Below, piece after piece: positions 1 to 11,051 of a stretch of DNA of 64,000 bases (positions are counted from its first letter, which is position 1; every line of letters starts with the position of its first letter). The notes below the pieces were generated by a model. It was not told the DNA's origin. It searched no databases and saw nothing but the letters and a program-made list of their open reading frames with translations. The translations under genes were made by a program, and so were the position numbers. Source of the DNA: Ahaetulla prasina (taxonomy: Eukaryota > Chordata > Lepidosauria > Squamata > Colubridae); assembly GCF_028640845.1 (NCBI RefSeq), contig NC_080540.1:94352061-94416060 (forward strand), in the 5' to 3' direction.

Positions 1-600
1 CTGCAGGGACTTGTTCAAGCAGTCTCTGAGAATGAGAAATATTCAAAACATTTTGAGTGAATGTTTTTGAGTGGGATATTAAATAGTTGCAAACTTCTTG
101 TGGGTATTAGATACAGAATCTGTTATTAACTTTTTATTCTTGTGCCATTAAGTGAACCTAGAAAGAAGATAAAGTTGAAGTTTAAAAATGCTCCCCCTCA
201 TGTACCTTGCATTACTATTTTGGCTAATGAACGACTTTCATTAACCCTTAGAAATGTATTAACAACTTTGGAGAAGGAAGGAGGAGCCCCTCAACTGAAA
301 CAATGACTTATAATCATCAAAATCATAAGATGCCTGATAGTTTTTTTTTTTTAAGTCCAACAAATTTTATAAGATGCACATTTTGTGAATTACCTTGTAC
401 TTCGTCAGATGATGTGGTGAGCATTATTAAAACTAATAACGTTAGTAAAAGTTGTTAGACTGAAAAAGTGCTACCAGACACTAATAAACTCTCCTCCTAC
501 ATGATCCCTTATTATAGGAAGATTATGAAATCGTGCAACTATGGAAGATTTGTTTTTTTTTTAAGTTGGTGTTCAGGAAAGAAAACGTAATAATTAAAAA
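1..600. other. AT-rich sequence, nothing recognised
   Basis: No coding segment, repeat family or RNA gene is recognised here. It is AT-rich, with short T runs, and reads as ordinary intronic sequence. Confidence 0.5.
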
Positions 601-604
601 TGTT

Positions 605-682
605 TCTAGGGGTTTCAAACCATTAACCTTCTACTTGCAGTGTTAAACCTAAGTGTTAAAACCACTGAGCTATTGTAGCATT
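605..682 (-). mobile_element. tRNA-like SINE head, fragment
   Basis: On the minus strand this reads like the tRNA-derived head of a SINE: a box-A-like stretch (TAGCTCAGTGG) and, about 45 bases on, a degraded box-B-like stretch (GGTTTGAAAC). The order and spacing resemble the heads of the SINEs at 10702 and 21932. No body or tail follows, so this is a short decayed fragment. Confidence 0.35.
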
Positions 683-820
683 GCACAGTAAAGCTGTCTG
701 CAAAAATATTTAAGGCCAAAAAGCAGTAGTAAAAGAATGTTTATTTTAAAGTTGGCTGTTGTGCCTTTATATTTTGTATATGTCATGCTTTTAACTTTGC
801 ATATATAAATACATACACAC

Positions 821-1110
821 CAGGGGTGAAATCCATCAGGTTCTGACAGTTTCTGGAGAACAGGTAGTGGAAATTTTGAGCAGTTCGGAGAAGCAGTAGT
901 GGAAATTTTGAGTAGTTTAGAGAAAGAGCAAATACCACTGCTGGCTGACCCCAGAGTGGGGTGGGAATGGAGATTTGGCAATATCCTTCCCCCAGGAGTG
1001 GGAAGGGAATGGGGATTTTGCAGTATCCTTCACCTGCCACACCCACCAAGCCACATCCACCAAGCCACACCCACCAAACCGGTAGCAAAAAAAATTGGAT
1101 TTCACCACAT
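821..1110. mobile_element. Non-autonomous hAT MITE (copy 1 of family)
   Basis: The left end reads CAGGGGTGAAATCC and the right end GGATTTCACCAC, the inverted termini shared with the elements at 27960 and 29225. Inside are two tandem copies of a roughly 41-bp G-rich unit (GGAGTGGG...GATTTTGCAGTATCCTTC). It has no coding capacity. The outer right bases are mutated and no convincing 8-bp target duplication remains, so this looks like the oldest of the three copies. hAT assignment rests on the termini and on the clear target duplications of the sister copies. Confidence 0.75.
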
Positions 1111-1159
1111 ATAAAAATACCTACTTCCAGACAGAGTGATCATAGAAAAGGAGAATATA

Positions 1160-1345
1160 TCAATGGAGATTCTCAATTATCCAGGTCAAGGAGCTCAACT
1201 GAAGAAGCTTCTTGGAGAGAAGTGAAATGTTTTCAAGGAAAACATCAAGAAAGTCCAGTTGCCTTTTGGAAAAATACCTTTGGGACAGAAAGGAGAGTAA
1301 TTAACAATTGCTTTCCAAAGATTAAAAAAAAATGGAAAGGAGTTT
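1160..1345 (+). mobile_element. Penelope-like element terminus relic (family ii)
   Basis: This stretch matches the one at 40205-40375 and has the layout of a PLE terminus: AACTGAAGAAGCTTCTTGG, then a GAAA box, then a segment containing GAAAGTCCAGTTGCCTTT. No reverse transcriptase remains. The hammerhead-like core is listed separately. The family is widespread in vertebrates; calling it Penelope-like is from known families and the shared core, not from a protein match here. Confidence 0.55.
1199..1230 (+). ncRNA. Hammerhead-ribozyme-like core, relic
   Basis: Reads CTGAAGA, one extra A, GCTTCT, a short loop, AGAAGT, GAAA, TGT. GCTTCT and AGAAGT can form a 6-bp stem II with one G-U pair. CTGA-N-GA and GAAA are the two conserved hammerhead core strands. 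The cleavage-side CGTC of related copies has decayed to TGTT, so this copy is probably inactive. Confidence 0.45.
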
Positions 1346-1590
1346 CTCCAGTGGGATAGATTGGTGGTCAGCTGTCTAGACTGAGTTTCTTACAAGTTGT
1401 TGCCAAATATCTAGCCCAACAGGATTTTATTAAAGTAGTTTGGAGCCAAATAGCAGGAGCAGTTTAAAAATTTAGGGCGAACGTTAATCTAGTCTCATGC
1501 TGTCTATGCTGATTGGATGTTGCTTTCCAATGTTAGAAACGCTTTTCCCCCCAATCCTGTTGCCTGAAGATCTTTTAGCTGAAGATATCT

Positions 1591-2025
1591 AATAGAATAG
1601 AATAGAACAGAATTCTTTATTGGCCAAGTGTGATTGGACACACAAGGAATTTGTCTTGGTGTATATGTTCTCAGTGTACATAAAAGAAAAGATACATTCG
1701 TCAAGAATCATAAGGTACAACACTTAATAGGGTACAAATAAGCAATAAGGAACCAATCAATATCAATATAAATCATAAGGATACAAGCAACAAAGTTACA
1801 GTCATACAGTCATAAGTGGGAAGAGATGGGTGATAGGAACGATGAGAAGATTAATAGTAATGAAGATTTAGTAAATAGTTTGACAGTGTTGAGAGAATTA
1901 TTTGTTTAGCAAATAATTTGTTTATTTGTTTGATGGTATTCAGGAAGAAACTGTTCTTGTGTCTAGTTGTTCTGGTGTGCAGTGCTCTGTAGCATCGTTT
2001 TGAGGATAGGAATTGAAACAGTTTA
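1591..2025 (-). mobile_element. CR1-type LINE with AATAG tail, 3' part (split by L2)
   Basis: The plus strand begins with AATAGAATAGAATAG, the reverse complement of an ATTCT-type LINE tail, followed by 3' UTR and terminal coding sequence shared with the copies at 49944 and 63187. The element breaks at about 2025 after CAGTTTAT, where an L2 copy is inserted, and resumes near 3158. The C-terminal reading frame is damaged here. The tail and a snake-like repeat context suggest a CR1 or L3 relative; the exact clade was not determined. Confidence 0.7.
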
Positions 2026-3158
2026 TTTATTTTATTTATTTATTTATAATTACATTTTTATACCGCACCATCTCCCGAAGGACTCAGGGCGGTGTACAGC
2101 CAATATTAAAATACACATAACACTATGATATAAATATAATAGATAAACACTATTTAAAAAACAATTTAAAAACAAATATTTAGTGGCCGAATCACTAAAA
2201 CGGTCGAAGACCGATTAAAAACCCATTAAAATTTTGCTAAAATACATTCTTAGGCTAGTCCCGCTCGGTGAAATAATAAAGTCTTTAGTTCACGCTTGAA
2301 GGCCCGGAGGTCGGGGAGTTGGCGTAACCCCAGAGGTAACTCGTTCCATAGGGCTGGTGCCGCCACAGAGAAGGCCCTCCCCCTGGGGGCCGCCAACCTA
2401 CATTGTTTGGTCGACGGCATCCTGAGGAGGCCCGCTCTGTGGGAGCACACAGGTCGTTGGGAGGCAATCGGTGGCAGAAGGCGGTCTCGCAAATACCCCG
2501 GTCCTAAGCCATGGAGCGCTTTAAAGGTGGTAACCAGCACCTTGAATTGCACCCGGAAAGCTACCAGCAGCCAGTGCAGGCCGCGCAGGATGGGTGTTAT
2601 ATGGGAGCAACGTGGTGCCCCCTCTATCACCCGCGCGGCCGCATTCTGAACTAACTGGAGCCTCCCAGTGCTCTTCAAGGGGAGCCCCATGTAGAGAGCA
2701 TTGCAATAGTCCAGGCGGGAAGTGACAAGGGCATGAGTGACCGTGCGTAAGGAGTACCGATCAAGGAAGGGGCGCAACTGGTGAATCAGGTGAACCTGAT
2801 AAAATGCTCCCCTGGCGACAGCCGTCAAGTGTTCTACTAAGGACAGCCGATTGTCCAGGAGAACGCCTAAGTTGCGCACCCTTCCCCTGGGGGTCAGTAT
2901 TTCCCCCCCCACAGTCAGCGATGGCGTAAGCTGACTGTACCAGGACGCCGGAACCCACAGCCACTCAGTCTTGGAAGGGTTGAGCTGGAGCCTGTTCCTC
3001 CCCATCCAGACTTGCACGGCCTCAAGACACCGGCCCATCACCTCGACGGCTTCATTGGGGTGGTTCGGGGTGGAAATGTACAGCTGCGTATCATCAGCGT
3101 ACAGATGATAATCCAACCCGAAACCATGGATAACCTCACCCAGCGGCTTCATATAGAT
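2022..3158 (-). mobile_element. L2-clade LINE, 5'-truncated copy A1
   Basis: The 3' end lies at low coordinates: a TTTATTTATT tail, then a stem-loop (ACCGCACC...AGGGCGGT) typical of L2 3' ends, then a 3' UTR and the C-terminal half of the reverse-transcriptase protein. The 5' truncation point is at about 3158, just upstream of the YADD region. It sits inside an older CR1-type LINE whose sequence resumes at TGTCCAGGATG. No clear target duplication is seen. Confidence 0.88.
2250..3158 (-). pseudogene. L2 reverse transcriptase C-terminal half, open but truncated
   Basis: About 300 codons stay open. The translation starts inside the palm domain (YMKPLGEVIHGF), carries the catalytic YADD box as LYADDTQLY, then the CR1/L2-type thumb region (SRLDYCNALYMGLP, QLVQNAAARVI, LRGLHWLLV) and the conserved end (ALWNELPLGLRQL) before a stop. 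The fingers of the RT and the apurinic endonuclease are missing because of 5' truncation. A 300-codon frame without a break suggests a fairly young insertion. It cannot act alone. An in-frame methionine upstream lies in the flanking LINE and is not the real start. Confidence 0.85.
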
Positions 3159-3296
3159 GTCCAGGATGTGAGGGGTCTGCAAAAATTTTCACAGCCCTCT
3201 TTTTGACTCATGCAGTATACAGGTCCTCAATGGAAAGCAGGTTGGTAGCAATTGTTTTTTCTGCAGTTCTAATTATCCTCTGGGTTGCAGAACCAA
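3158..3296 (-). mobile_element. CR1-type LINE, continuation after the L2 insertion
   Basis: This resumes the element that stops at 2025: TGTCCAGGATG followed by the CACAGCCCTC and GTTGGTAGCAATTG blocks, in the same order as the unbroken copies at 50225-50535 and 63590-63770. The joined order proves the L2 entered an existing copy. It ends near the GGGTTGCAGAACCA block. Confidence 0.75.
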
Positions 3297-3395
3297 TAAG
3301 AATTATCTGGGACACATCCAAGCATATGCTTAGCTATTAGGTTATGATAAGTGGATCCGTTCACACCATCATCAGCTGAGATAATGAGATATGAA

Positions 3396-4317
3396 CAGGG
3401 GTGAAATGTAAAATTTGTTACTACCGGTTCTATGGGTATGGCTTGGTGGGAGGGGGAATGGGACTGGGTGGGCATGGCCAACTTTTTTTTTTACTTTTAA
3501 AAGCATTTTTTCTACAATCTCTTTGGCGGAAGAGGTTGTAAAAAAATATTTTTAAAAGCTTTTGATGATCAGGCAACTCAGCTGGGATCACCAGAGGAAA
3601 AAAAGCTTTTAAAGGGTTCTGATGATCCCAGCTGAGTTGCCTGATTGCCAGAAACTTTTAAAAGCATTTTTTCTACAACCTCTTCGGCCAAAGAGCTTGT
3701 AGAAAACATGCTCTTAAAGGGTTCTGACGATCCCAATTGGGTTGCCTGATTACCAAAACCTTTTAAAAGCATTTTTTTACAACCTCTTCAGCCAAAGGGG
3801 TTGTAAAAAATGCTTTTAAAAGGTTTTGGCAATCAGGCAACTTAGCTGGGATCACCAGAGGAGCCTTTTAAAAGCTTTTTTTTAAGAAAAAATGCTTTTA
3901 AAGGGTTCTGACGATCCCAATTGGGTTGCCTGATTGCCAGAAACTTTTAAAGCATTTTTACAACCTCTCCAGCCAAAGGGGTTGTAAAAAATGCTTTTAA
4001 AAGGTTTTGGCAATCAGGCAACTTAGCTGGGATCACCAGAGGAGCCTTTTAAAAGCTTTTTTTTAAGAAAAAATGCTTTTAAAGGGTTCTGACTATCCCA
4101 GCTGAGCCACACGATCATCAGAGGTTTTTTTTTAACTTTTAAAAGCATTTTTTCAGCCAAAGAAAAAATACTTTTAAAAGTAAAAAAAAATCTCTGATGA
4201 TCACATTGCTCAGCTGGGGCGGGGAGGCAGGGATTTTTATTACTGGTTCTCTGAACCATCCACTGCCATCGCTACCGGATTGGGCAATCCAGAGCGAACC
4301 GGGAGCATTTCACCCTG
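3396..4317. mobile_element. Non-autonomous hAT element built of hairpin repeats
   Basis: Termini are CAGGGGTGAAATG and CATTTCACCCTG. The flanks are GATATGAA (3388-3395) and GATATTAA (4318-4325), a 7-of-8 match to an 8-bp hAT target duplication. The interior is a chain of inverted repeats: ACTTTTAAAAGCA arms enclose GGTTGTA/TACAACC arms, alternating with arms built on GGCAATCAGGCAAC and GTTGCCTGATTGCC. Part of the chain repeats in tandem with a period near 181 bp (for example GCCAAAGG at 3791 and 3972). No coding capacity. It is probably mobilised by a transposase from a related hAT element. Confidence 0.8.
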
Positions 4318-4329
4318 GATATTAAGCTA

Positions 4330-4750
4330 AAACCAAAAATAAAGAAACCTTGTTTAATTCAGACTCTGTTATTGAATGTTCTCTTATTGATTGGTGTCTG
4401 TAGAAACCAATTTCTGTTTTCCTCTTGGAAAACACTTTCTGCTGAATTTCCAGTTCAAAAAGAAGAATTCTCACCCTAGTATAGTTACTGATATAGTGGC
4501 TTACTTATATCTAACATTTTCCACTAAATCCATCCAAATTTGATGACTATTGGTTTGGTTTACTCGTGGTAATGAAAAGCATGGTCCAACATCTGAGACT
4601 GTGAAATTATACTTTAGACAGTGTTCCTTCTTGAGCTTAGTAATAAGAACAAATGAAATATATTGCTTGGAAATGATTTTTGGCAATGCCTCCTAAGCGG
4701 CACAAGAATGGATTCATGATATTTCAAAACTAGAGTGATTCCTTGGAACA
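4330..4750. other. Unassigned sequence between elements
   Basis: No gene or repeat family was recognised in this AT-rich stretch. Confidence 0.4.
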
Positions 4751-4955
4751 ACTTTTATTATTATTATTATTATTTTATTATTTAATCATATTTATATACC
4801 GCCCTATCTCCCAAGGGACTCAGGGCAGTTTACAGGCACTAAAAACAGATAAATAGAATATAAATACAATATAAAACATTTAAAAAAAACTTATTCTAAA
4901 GCCCGTCCAATTAAAAATAGAAATAAAACCCAATTTAAAACCCAAAATTTAAAAT

Positions 4956-7882
4956 CTAGCTCAGTCCTGCACAATTAAATAAGTATGTTTTAAGCCCGCG
5001 GCGGAAGGTCCGAAGGTCCGAAAGCTGACGAAGTCTGGGGGGTAGATCGTTCCAGAGGGTGGGAGCCCCCACAGAGAAGGCCCTTCCCCTGGGCGTCGCC
5101 AGACGACATTGCCTCGCTGACGGCACCCTGAGGAGACCCTCTCTGTGAGAGCGCACGGGACGGTGGGAGGTATTCGGTCGCAGTAGGCGGTCCCGTAAAT
5201 AACCCGGCCCAATGCCATGGAGCGCTTTAAAGGTGGTCACCAAAACCTTGAAGCGCACCCGGAAGGCCACAGGAAGCCAGTGCAGTCTGCGCAGGATAGG
5301 TGTCATATGGGAGCCACGAGGCTCCATCTATCACCAGCAGCTGCATTCTGGACTAACTGTAGCCTCCGGATGCCCCTCAAGGGGAGCCCCATGTAGAGAG
5401 CATTGCAGTAATCCAGGCGAGACGTCACGAGTGCGTGAGTAACCGTGGATAGGGCATCCCGGTCCAGAAAGGGGCGCAACTGGCGTACCAGGCGAACCTG
5501 GTAGAACGCTCTCCTGGAGACGGCCGTCAAATGCTCTTCTAGAGACAGCCGTTCATCCAGGAGGACGCTAAGTTGCGGACCCTCCATCGGGCCAATGACC
5601 CGCCACCGATGTCCAGCCGCGGATTTAGCTGACTGTACCGGGATGCCGGCATCCACAGCCACTCTGTCTTGGCGGGATTGAGCTTGAGCCTGTTTCTCCC
5701 CATCCAGACCTGTACGGCCTCCAGACACCGGGACAGCACTTCGATAGCTTCGTTGGGGTGGTTCGGTGTAGAAAAGTACAGCTGAGTATCATCCGCATAC
5801 AGCTGATACTTCACACGGAAACCACTGATGATCTCACCCAGCGGTTTCATGTAGATGTTAAACAGAAGGCGAGAGAATCGACCCTGCGGCACCCACAAGT
5901 GAGGCGCCTCGGGGCGACCTCTGCCCCTGTCAACACCGACTGCGACCGGTCGGAGAGATAGGAGGAGAACCACCGATAAACGGTGCCTCCACTCCCAATC
6001 CCCAACCGCGCAGCACGATACCATGGTCGATGGTATCGAAAGCCGCTGAGAGGTCTAATAGGACCAGGGCAGAGGAACAACCCCTATCCCTGGCCCTCCA
6101 GAGATCATCTACCAACGCGACCAAAGCCATCTCCATGCTGTAACCGGGCTGGAAACCGGACTGGAACGGGTCTAGATAGACAGTTTCATCCAGGTGCAAG
6201 GGAAGCTGATATGCCACCATACTCTCTACAACCTTCGCCGCAAAGCGAAGGTTGGAGACCGGACGATAATTACCTAAAACAGCCGGGTCCAGGGAAGGCT
6301 TCTTAAGGAGGGGCCTCACCACCGCCTCTTTCAAGGCGGCCGGGAAGACACCCTCCACCAAAGAAGCGATCGTAATCGCCTGGAGCCAGCCTCGTGTCAC
6401 CTCCCGAGTGGCCAGCACCAGCCAGGAGGGGCACGGGTCCAGTAAACACGTGGTGGCATTCAACCTACCCAGCAACCTGTCCATGTCCTCGGGAGCCACA
6501 GGGTCAAACTCATCCCAAATAATGTCGCCAAGACCACCTCGGCGTCTCACCCGCAGCCCCGCAATCTTGGGCCAGACCACCCCGAAGCTGAACGATTTTA
6601 TCGTATAGATACCCGTTAAACTCCTCAGCCCGTCCCTGCAACGGGTCATCCCGCTCCCCCTGATGAAGGAGGGAGCGAGTCACCCGAAACAGGGCGGCCG
6701 GGCGGTTATCTGCCGATGCAATGAGGGAGGAGGCGTAGCTACGCCTCGCTTCCCTCAATGCCACTAGGTAAGTCCTAGTATAGGACTTCACTAGTGTCCG
6801 ATCAGCTTCCGAACGGCTAGACCTCCAGGAACTCTCTAGGCGTCTTCTCCGGCGCTTCATCCCCCTCAGCTCCTCGGAGAACCAAGGAGCCGGTTGGGCC
6901 CTGCGCCGGGTCAGAGGCCGCAAAGGCACGACTCGGTCTAAGGCCCCCGCCGCGGCCCGTTCCCAGGCCGCAACAAGTTCCTCGGCCGAGCCGTGAGCCA
7001 GACCCTCAGGAAATGGCCCAAGCTCCGTCCGGAACCCATCCGGGTCCATCAGGCGCCTGGGACGGAACCAACGTATCGGCTCCGTCTCCCTGCGGTGGTG
7101 AATGGCGGTCAGAAAGTCCAGGCGAAGAAGAGAGTGATCTGACCATGACAAAGGTTCAGTGACTATTTCCTTTAAGTCCAGATCTCTCAACCACTGACCA
7201 GAGAGAAAAATCAGGTCCAGAGTGCCACCCCCAATGTGAGTAGGGCCATCAATTACCTGGGTCAGGTCCAAGGCCGTCATGGAAGCCGTGAACTCCCGAG
7301 CCGCTGTCGATGGCGGGGCGGGAGATGGCAAGGTAAAGTCCCCCATGACTAAAAGTCTGGGGGTCTCAACTGCCACCCCGGCCAGCACCTCCAGGAGCTC
7401 GGGCAGGGCAGCTGTCACATAGCAAGGAGCCAGGTACGCGATCAGCAAACCCATCTGACACCTATGACCCCATCTCACAAAGAGGGATTCGCACCCGGCA
7501 ATCTGAGGCACAGTGGTCTCCCTCGGCTCTAGACTCTCTCTAATCACAACCGCCACCCCACCACCCCTACCCTGGGCCTCGGTTGATGGAATGCACGGAA
7601 ACCGGCGGGCACATCTCCACGAGGGCACACCCCTTCCGTGCCCAACCAGGTCTCCGTAATGCCTATAAGGTCCATGGAACCCCTGAATAAGATCACAAAC
7701 AAGGGGCTTTGTTCACCACGGACCGAGCATTGCACAACATCAACGAAGGCCGGGCTCTGAGGATCCTGACCATCCGGGAACGGAGAAGTCCAAGGGGTCG
7801 GAGCGTGATCACTTTCAGACATCGAGCACGCGCTCCCGAAACTTGGTATGACCCTCGCTTCCGCCATATCTGCCTCTCCCAC
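4956..7882 (-). pseudogene. L2 endonuclease/reverse transcriptase polyprotein, frameshifted
   Basis: The protein is spread over several overlapping frames and is broken by frameshifts. In order on the minus strand: an apurinic/apyrimidinic-type endonuclease (about 7600-6900) with VMGDF, IDGPTHIGGGTLDLIF and a WSDHSLL box near its end; a linker; then the RT (about 6600-5650) with NYRPVSNL, QSGFQPGYS, LLDLSAAFDTIDH and the catalytic QLYADDTQLY; then the thumb and C-terminal region with SRLDYCNALYMGLP and the TLWNDLPPRLRQL end (to 4956). Endonuclease plus RT in this order is the CR1/L2 (Jockey superfamily) plan. At least four frame changes make it non-functional. Confidence 0.85.
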
Positions 7883-9140
7883 TTACCGTGTCAATAGAAC
7901 CACCCTCATCAGTAGGAACACCTCCACCCCATAACCTCCGAACCTGATAAAGAAAGACCGCCGAGCATGTGCAGAGACTGGCCCCTTACCCGACGGGTTA
8001 CCCCATTGCCGCCTTACCCTCCCACCCCTTAAAGTTCCTCTCTAAAACCCCACAAGCTCTTCTTTTCGCATGCCACCTCTGTGGGTCCCAAGACCCGTCA
8101 TGGAGGCCGGCCCTCGGTAGTGAGGAGGCCATTCCTGCAGGCGGGGCACCTCGCAGGCGCAAGAGTTCCTCATGAGTATAGTGCGTAGCTGAGACTAAGA
8201 ATCGGCAAAAACAAAAGCTCCATCTCCGAATGGCAGGTGGTAGCAGATGGTACTAGACCAGAATGAGGACGGACGCAGAATGGAACAGCGATAGGCACCA
8301 AATGACAGTCTAGGTGGTATTCTGTCGAGTGAATAGTCCAAACATCCTGGAACCGGGGGTGAGGGGAGATGGCACTCCAGTCCTTGGGCACATCCTCCTC
8401 CGTCTTCCTCTGTCCCCAAATAAGTCCCATTGTCTCCCCCAAAAAGTCCTAATAGGACCAAAAACGGCCATAGAAGTCCCAAAAAGGCCGAGGGGGGCAT
8501 GGATGATGTTATCACAGTCACAACCACAGACTGGTTACAGGGGAACCGCTCCGGAATGCCTCCATCATCTCCCCGCAAACCTCCAACAACCCCCTCCAGA
8601 CATGGCCAGGAATAAATCCCAACCACCCCAGAGGCCAGGTCTCTCCAGCCTTATCCCCCCAAGAGGCCAGGCCCATATAAAAGGCTGAACTTCTCCGGGA
8701 GGCTGGAGGATATGAAAGGCTGCCAAGTCCACAATCCGGCAGCAGGGAGAAAGCCAACAAACCATGGCACAAGAGGCAGATGGCAGTAGTAAGGGTAGAT
8801 GTAATACCTCCGCTCTCATCCAAGTTGCAGAGGCTGAAACCCCCAAAGTCCGAAGTCGATGGTCGGAAGAGGGCCGGAAGACGAGTCCAAGGCTAGAGGC
8901 CCGCCAGCGAAACGAATCGGCCGAAAAACGGCCGGCTAGAAAACGCCGACTCATCGCCCCACCTCCGTGCCTCAGAACATGGCCTCCGAATCCACCGCCA
9001 GCCTACCCGGCCTCGTTCTCGGCAGCCATGTATCAGAGAAGGTCCAGAGACCTCTCCCATGGCTGCTCGAAGAGAGATCTCCCGGGCCGGGGACAGCAAG
9101 CGGCTAGACGGGCCGCCAGGACATTGCCAGCATCGGAGGG
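7883..9140 (-). other. GC-rich probable 5' UTR of the L2 copy
   Basis: This is markedly richer in G and C than the flanks and contains many CG dinucleotides, unlike the AT-rich DNA beyond 9140. It lies directly upstream of the first recognisable endonuclease codons. Small open frames exist on both strands but none resembles a known protein. The L2 copy at 34539 is truncated before this region, so the window offers no second copy for comparison. Confidence 0.5.
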
Positions 9141-9144
9141 GCCT

Positions 9145-9605
9145 TTTTCATTTCTTTTTATTCATTTCTCTGAAGATATTACTCATTGCTACGAGGAAAG
9201 TTGTCATTTCCTTCTGTGTTCATATACATGGGGGTGTGCATGAACATGTGAAACATTTTTCCAAGTTGTTTAATATTATGCTGGTGAATAAACAGCACAT
9301 TTTTAAAATAATTAAATAGGAAAATATGGTTGCAATCTCATGATTTACTTTGTTAATTTGGAAAGGAGGATACAACTGTTATTATACTCCTGAGTTACAG
9401 AAAGAACTTGCAGAAAGGGAATAGCAATTTCAGAAGAGTTTGGGAATCCATTTGCATCACAGTGGTTTTATCATCAGCCTGGTGAGATGTTAGGAACTCA
9501 GAAATATACAGACACTTCCAGAAAACTCATGACAACAGCTATAGAAAGCACTTTACTATTATCATGTCTTTAATATAGCTTCCCTTCCTCAGAGGAAAAA
9601 TAGCA
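9145..9605. other. AT-rich flank, nothing recognised
   Basis: No coding or repeat signature was found between the L2 boundary and the solo LTR. Confidence 0.4.
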
Positions 9606-9609
9606 AATA

Positions 9610-10168
9610 TGTTGTGTCTCGCTCGGTCCCCCTGCCGCAGCCGGGCCCCTCTTATCTCCTGCCGGATGCTGATAGTTCGGAAGAATGTCCTGGAATGCCT
9701 CCAGCCCCCAGCCCTGGCACCATGCCCGGACAGGCCGAGCAAGACGAAGGGCCTGACGTGCCTTCAGACCCCATTCCTGGCACCATGCCCAGGCAAACGG
9801 AGCAACTAAACCCCTCCCCCACAGCATGTGAGCCTGAAGAATGTGAAGCCAGTCATGAGCTAAGATTACCAACAGCTGGAGGCTAGAGAGATCCGTGCTT
9901 CTAGAGAGTAGAGAGGCGACGTCAGCAAAAGGAAGGGAGGGGCAGGCCTGGATAAGTGCTGAGTCATGGAACCACACCCCATGGCCTATATAAAGGATCT
10001 GCTTTCTGGCATTCTCTGAGTCAGGCAAAGTCTAACTTGGATTGCTGAAGTCACTTCCTGGTCTCCTGCCTGCCTTGAGAACTCTGATAGGACTTTGGCA
10101 GAGCTGCAGAGGCACGCTTGATACGGACTTCCACGACCCGGCCGTCAGTGGAGGAGTGGGACACGACA
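9610..10168 (+). mobile_element. Solo LTR (family 1, copy 1)
   Basis: It begins TGTTGTGTCT and ends GGACACGACA, imperfect inverted ends with the TG...CA of retroviral and Gypsy-type LTRs. A TATA box (TATATAAA) lies at 9987-9994. It aligns along its length with the LTR at 40443-40964. No internal gag or pol sequence flanks it. The flanks AAATA and TCATA match only weakly as a 5-bp duplication, so the target duplication has decayed. The U3 part carries a 63-bp direct repeat inside an open frame. LTR class (ERV or Gypsy) is not settled. Confidence 0.8.
9987..9994 (+). promoter_or_regulatory. TATA box of the LTR
   Basis: TATATAAA in the context ATGGCC-TATA box-GG, identical in position and context to 40781-40788 in the second LTR copy. 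It marks plus as the transcription strand. Confidence 0.7.
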
Positions 10169-10169
10169 T

Positions 10170-10695
10170 CATACAAGAAGAAAGAAAATGAAAAATATCT
10201 GCAAAAACAGCAGCAAAAAGGAAACAATATAGATATATAGCAAAGTTTCAATCAGCATAGTTTTTAAACATAATAGTTTTTTAAATTATATTAATGGAGA
10301 AGATGCTGTTAAACCAAAACAGAATACATGATCCAGGTTGGTGAATTGGGGGTTGCACTGTTTTTTCCATTATGTATTTACTTATTTATATTAGATTATA
10401 TTAGATTCATATACATTTTTATAGTCGGAATATCATGGCCACTGTCCATAATTCTTCATATAGGATTACATTTCAAGTAATCCAATATAATTCAGATGCA
10501 CATCCGCATATTTAAACTGCATTGATCTTGTCAATATTAAAACTGCCCAGAGTCATTTCATGGTGAGAAGGACGGCAAACAAATTTAATCAATCAATAAA
10601 TAGATAAAAGAAATTAAGCCAAACTGGGCAATCTATATCACTATGTTTTAAAAAATATTTTAAATGTATTCTTTATTTAAAAAACAGCATAATAT
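10170..10695. other. Unassigned AT-rich sequence
   Basis: No gene or repeat family was recognised. A short TTATATTAGATTATATTAGATT direct repeat is present near 10390. Confidence 0.4.
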
Positions 10696-10701
10696 ATATA
10701 T

Positions 10702-11051
10702 AAAAGGTAAAGGTTCCCCTCGCACATACGTGCTAGTCGTTGCCAACTCTAGGGGGCAGTGCTCATGTCCATTTCAAAGCCGAAGAGCCAGCGCTGTCCG
10801 AAGACGTCTCCATGGTCATGTGGCCGGCATGACTCAACACCAAAGGCGCACGGAACGCTGTTACCTTCCCACCAAAGGTGGTCCCTATTTTTTCTACTTG
10901 CATTTTTACGTGCTTTCGAAACTGCTAGGTTGGCAGAAGCTGGGACAAGTAACGGGAGCTCACCCCATTACACGGCAGCACTAGGATTCGAACCACTGAG
11001 CTGCCAACCTTTCGATCGACAAGCTCAACGTCCTAGCCCCTGAGCCACCAT
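10702..11051 (-). mobile_element. Sauria-type SINE, full length
   Basis: Read on the minus strand it starts with a tRNA-like head (box A about GTGGCTCAGGGGCTAGGA, box B GGTTCGAATCC), continues through a body with GGTAACAGCGTTCCGTGC and GTCTTCGGACAGCGCTGG, and ends in GGGGAACCTTTACCTTT. The layout and the ACCTTT tail are those of Sauria SINEs of squamates. (AT)n sequence flanks both sides and may be the target duplication. A second full copy on the other strand lies at 21932. RNA polymerase III would use the two internal boxes. Confidence 0.85.

Larger units (their letters stand above)
4752..9140 (-). mobile_element. L2-clade LINE, nearly full-length copy A2
   Basis: The element runs on the minus strand. 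At low coordinates it has a TTATTATT/AAAT-type tail and the L2 3' stem-loop (ACCGCCCT at about 4798, AGGGCAGT at about 4824). The protein-coding body covers about 4956-7882 and is followed upstream by some 1.2 kb of GC-rich sequence to about 9140, where base composition drops abruptly into T-rich flank. The GC-rich part is probably the 5' UTR and promoter region. No flanking duplication is visible, so the 5' boundary is inferred from composition alone. Confidence 0.8.

Noticed and set aside
821..1110. 821-1110 as a SINE or LTR fragment
   Set aside because: Inverted CAGGGGTGAAATCC ends and the 8-bp duplications of sister copies fit a hAT MITE; there is no poly(A), box A/B or TG...CA.
10980..11051. 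tRNA gene
   Set aside because: Box A and box B are present, but the cloverleaf does not close and the sequence continues into a SINE body; the same holds for 21932 and 60350.
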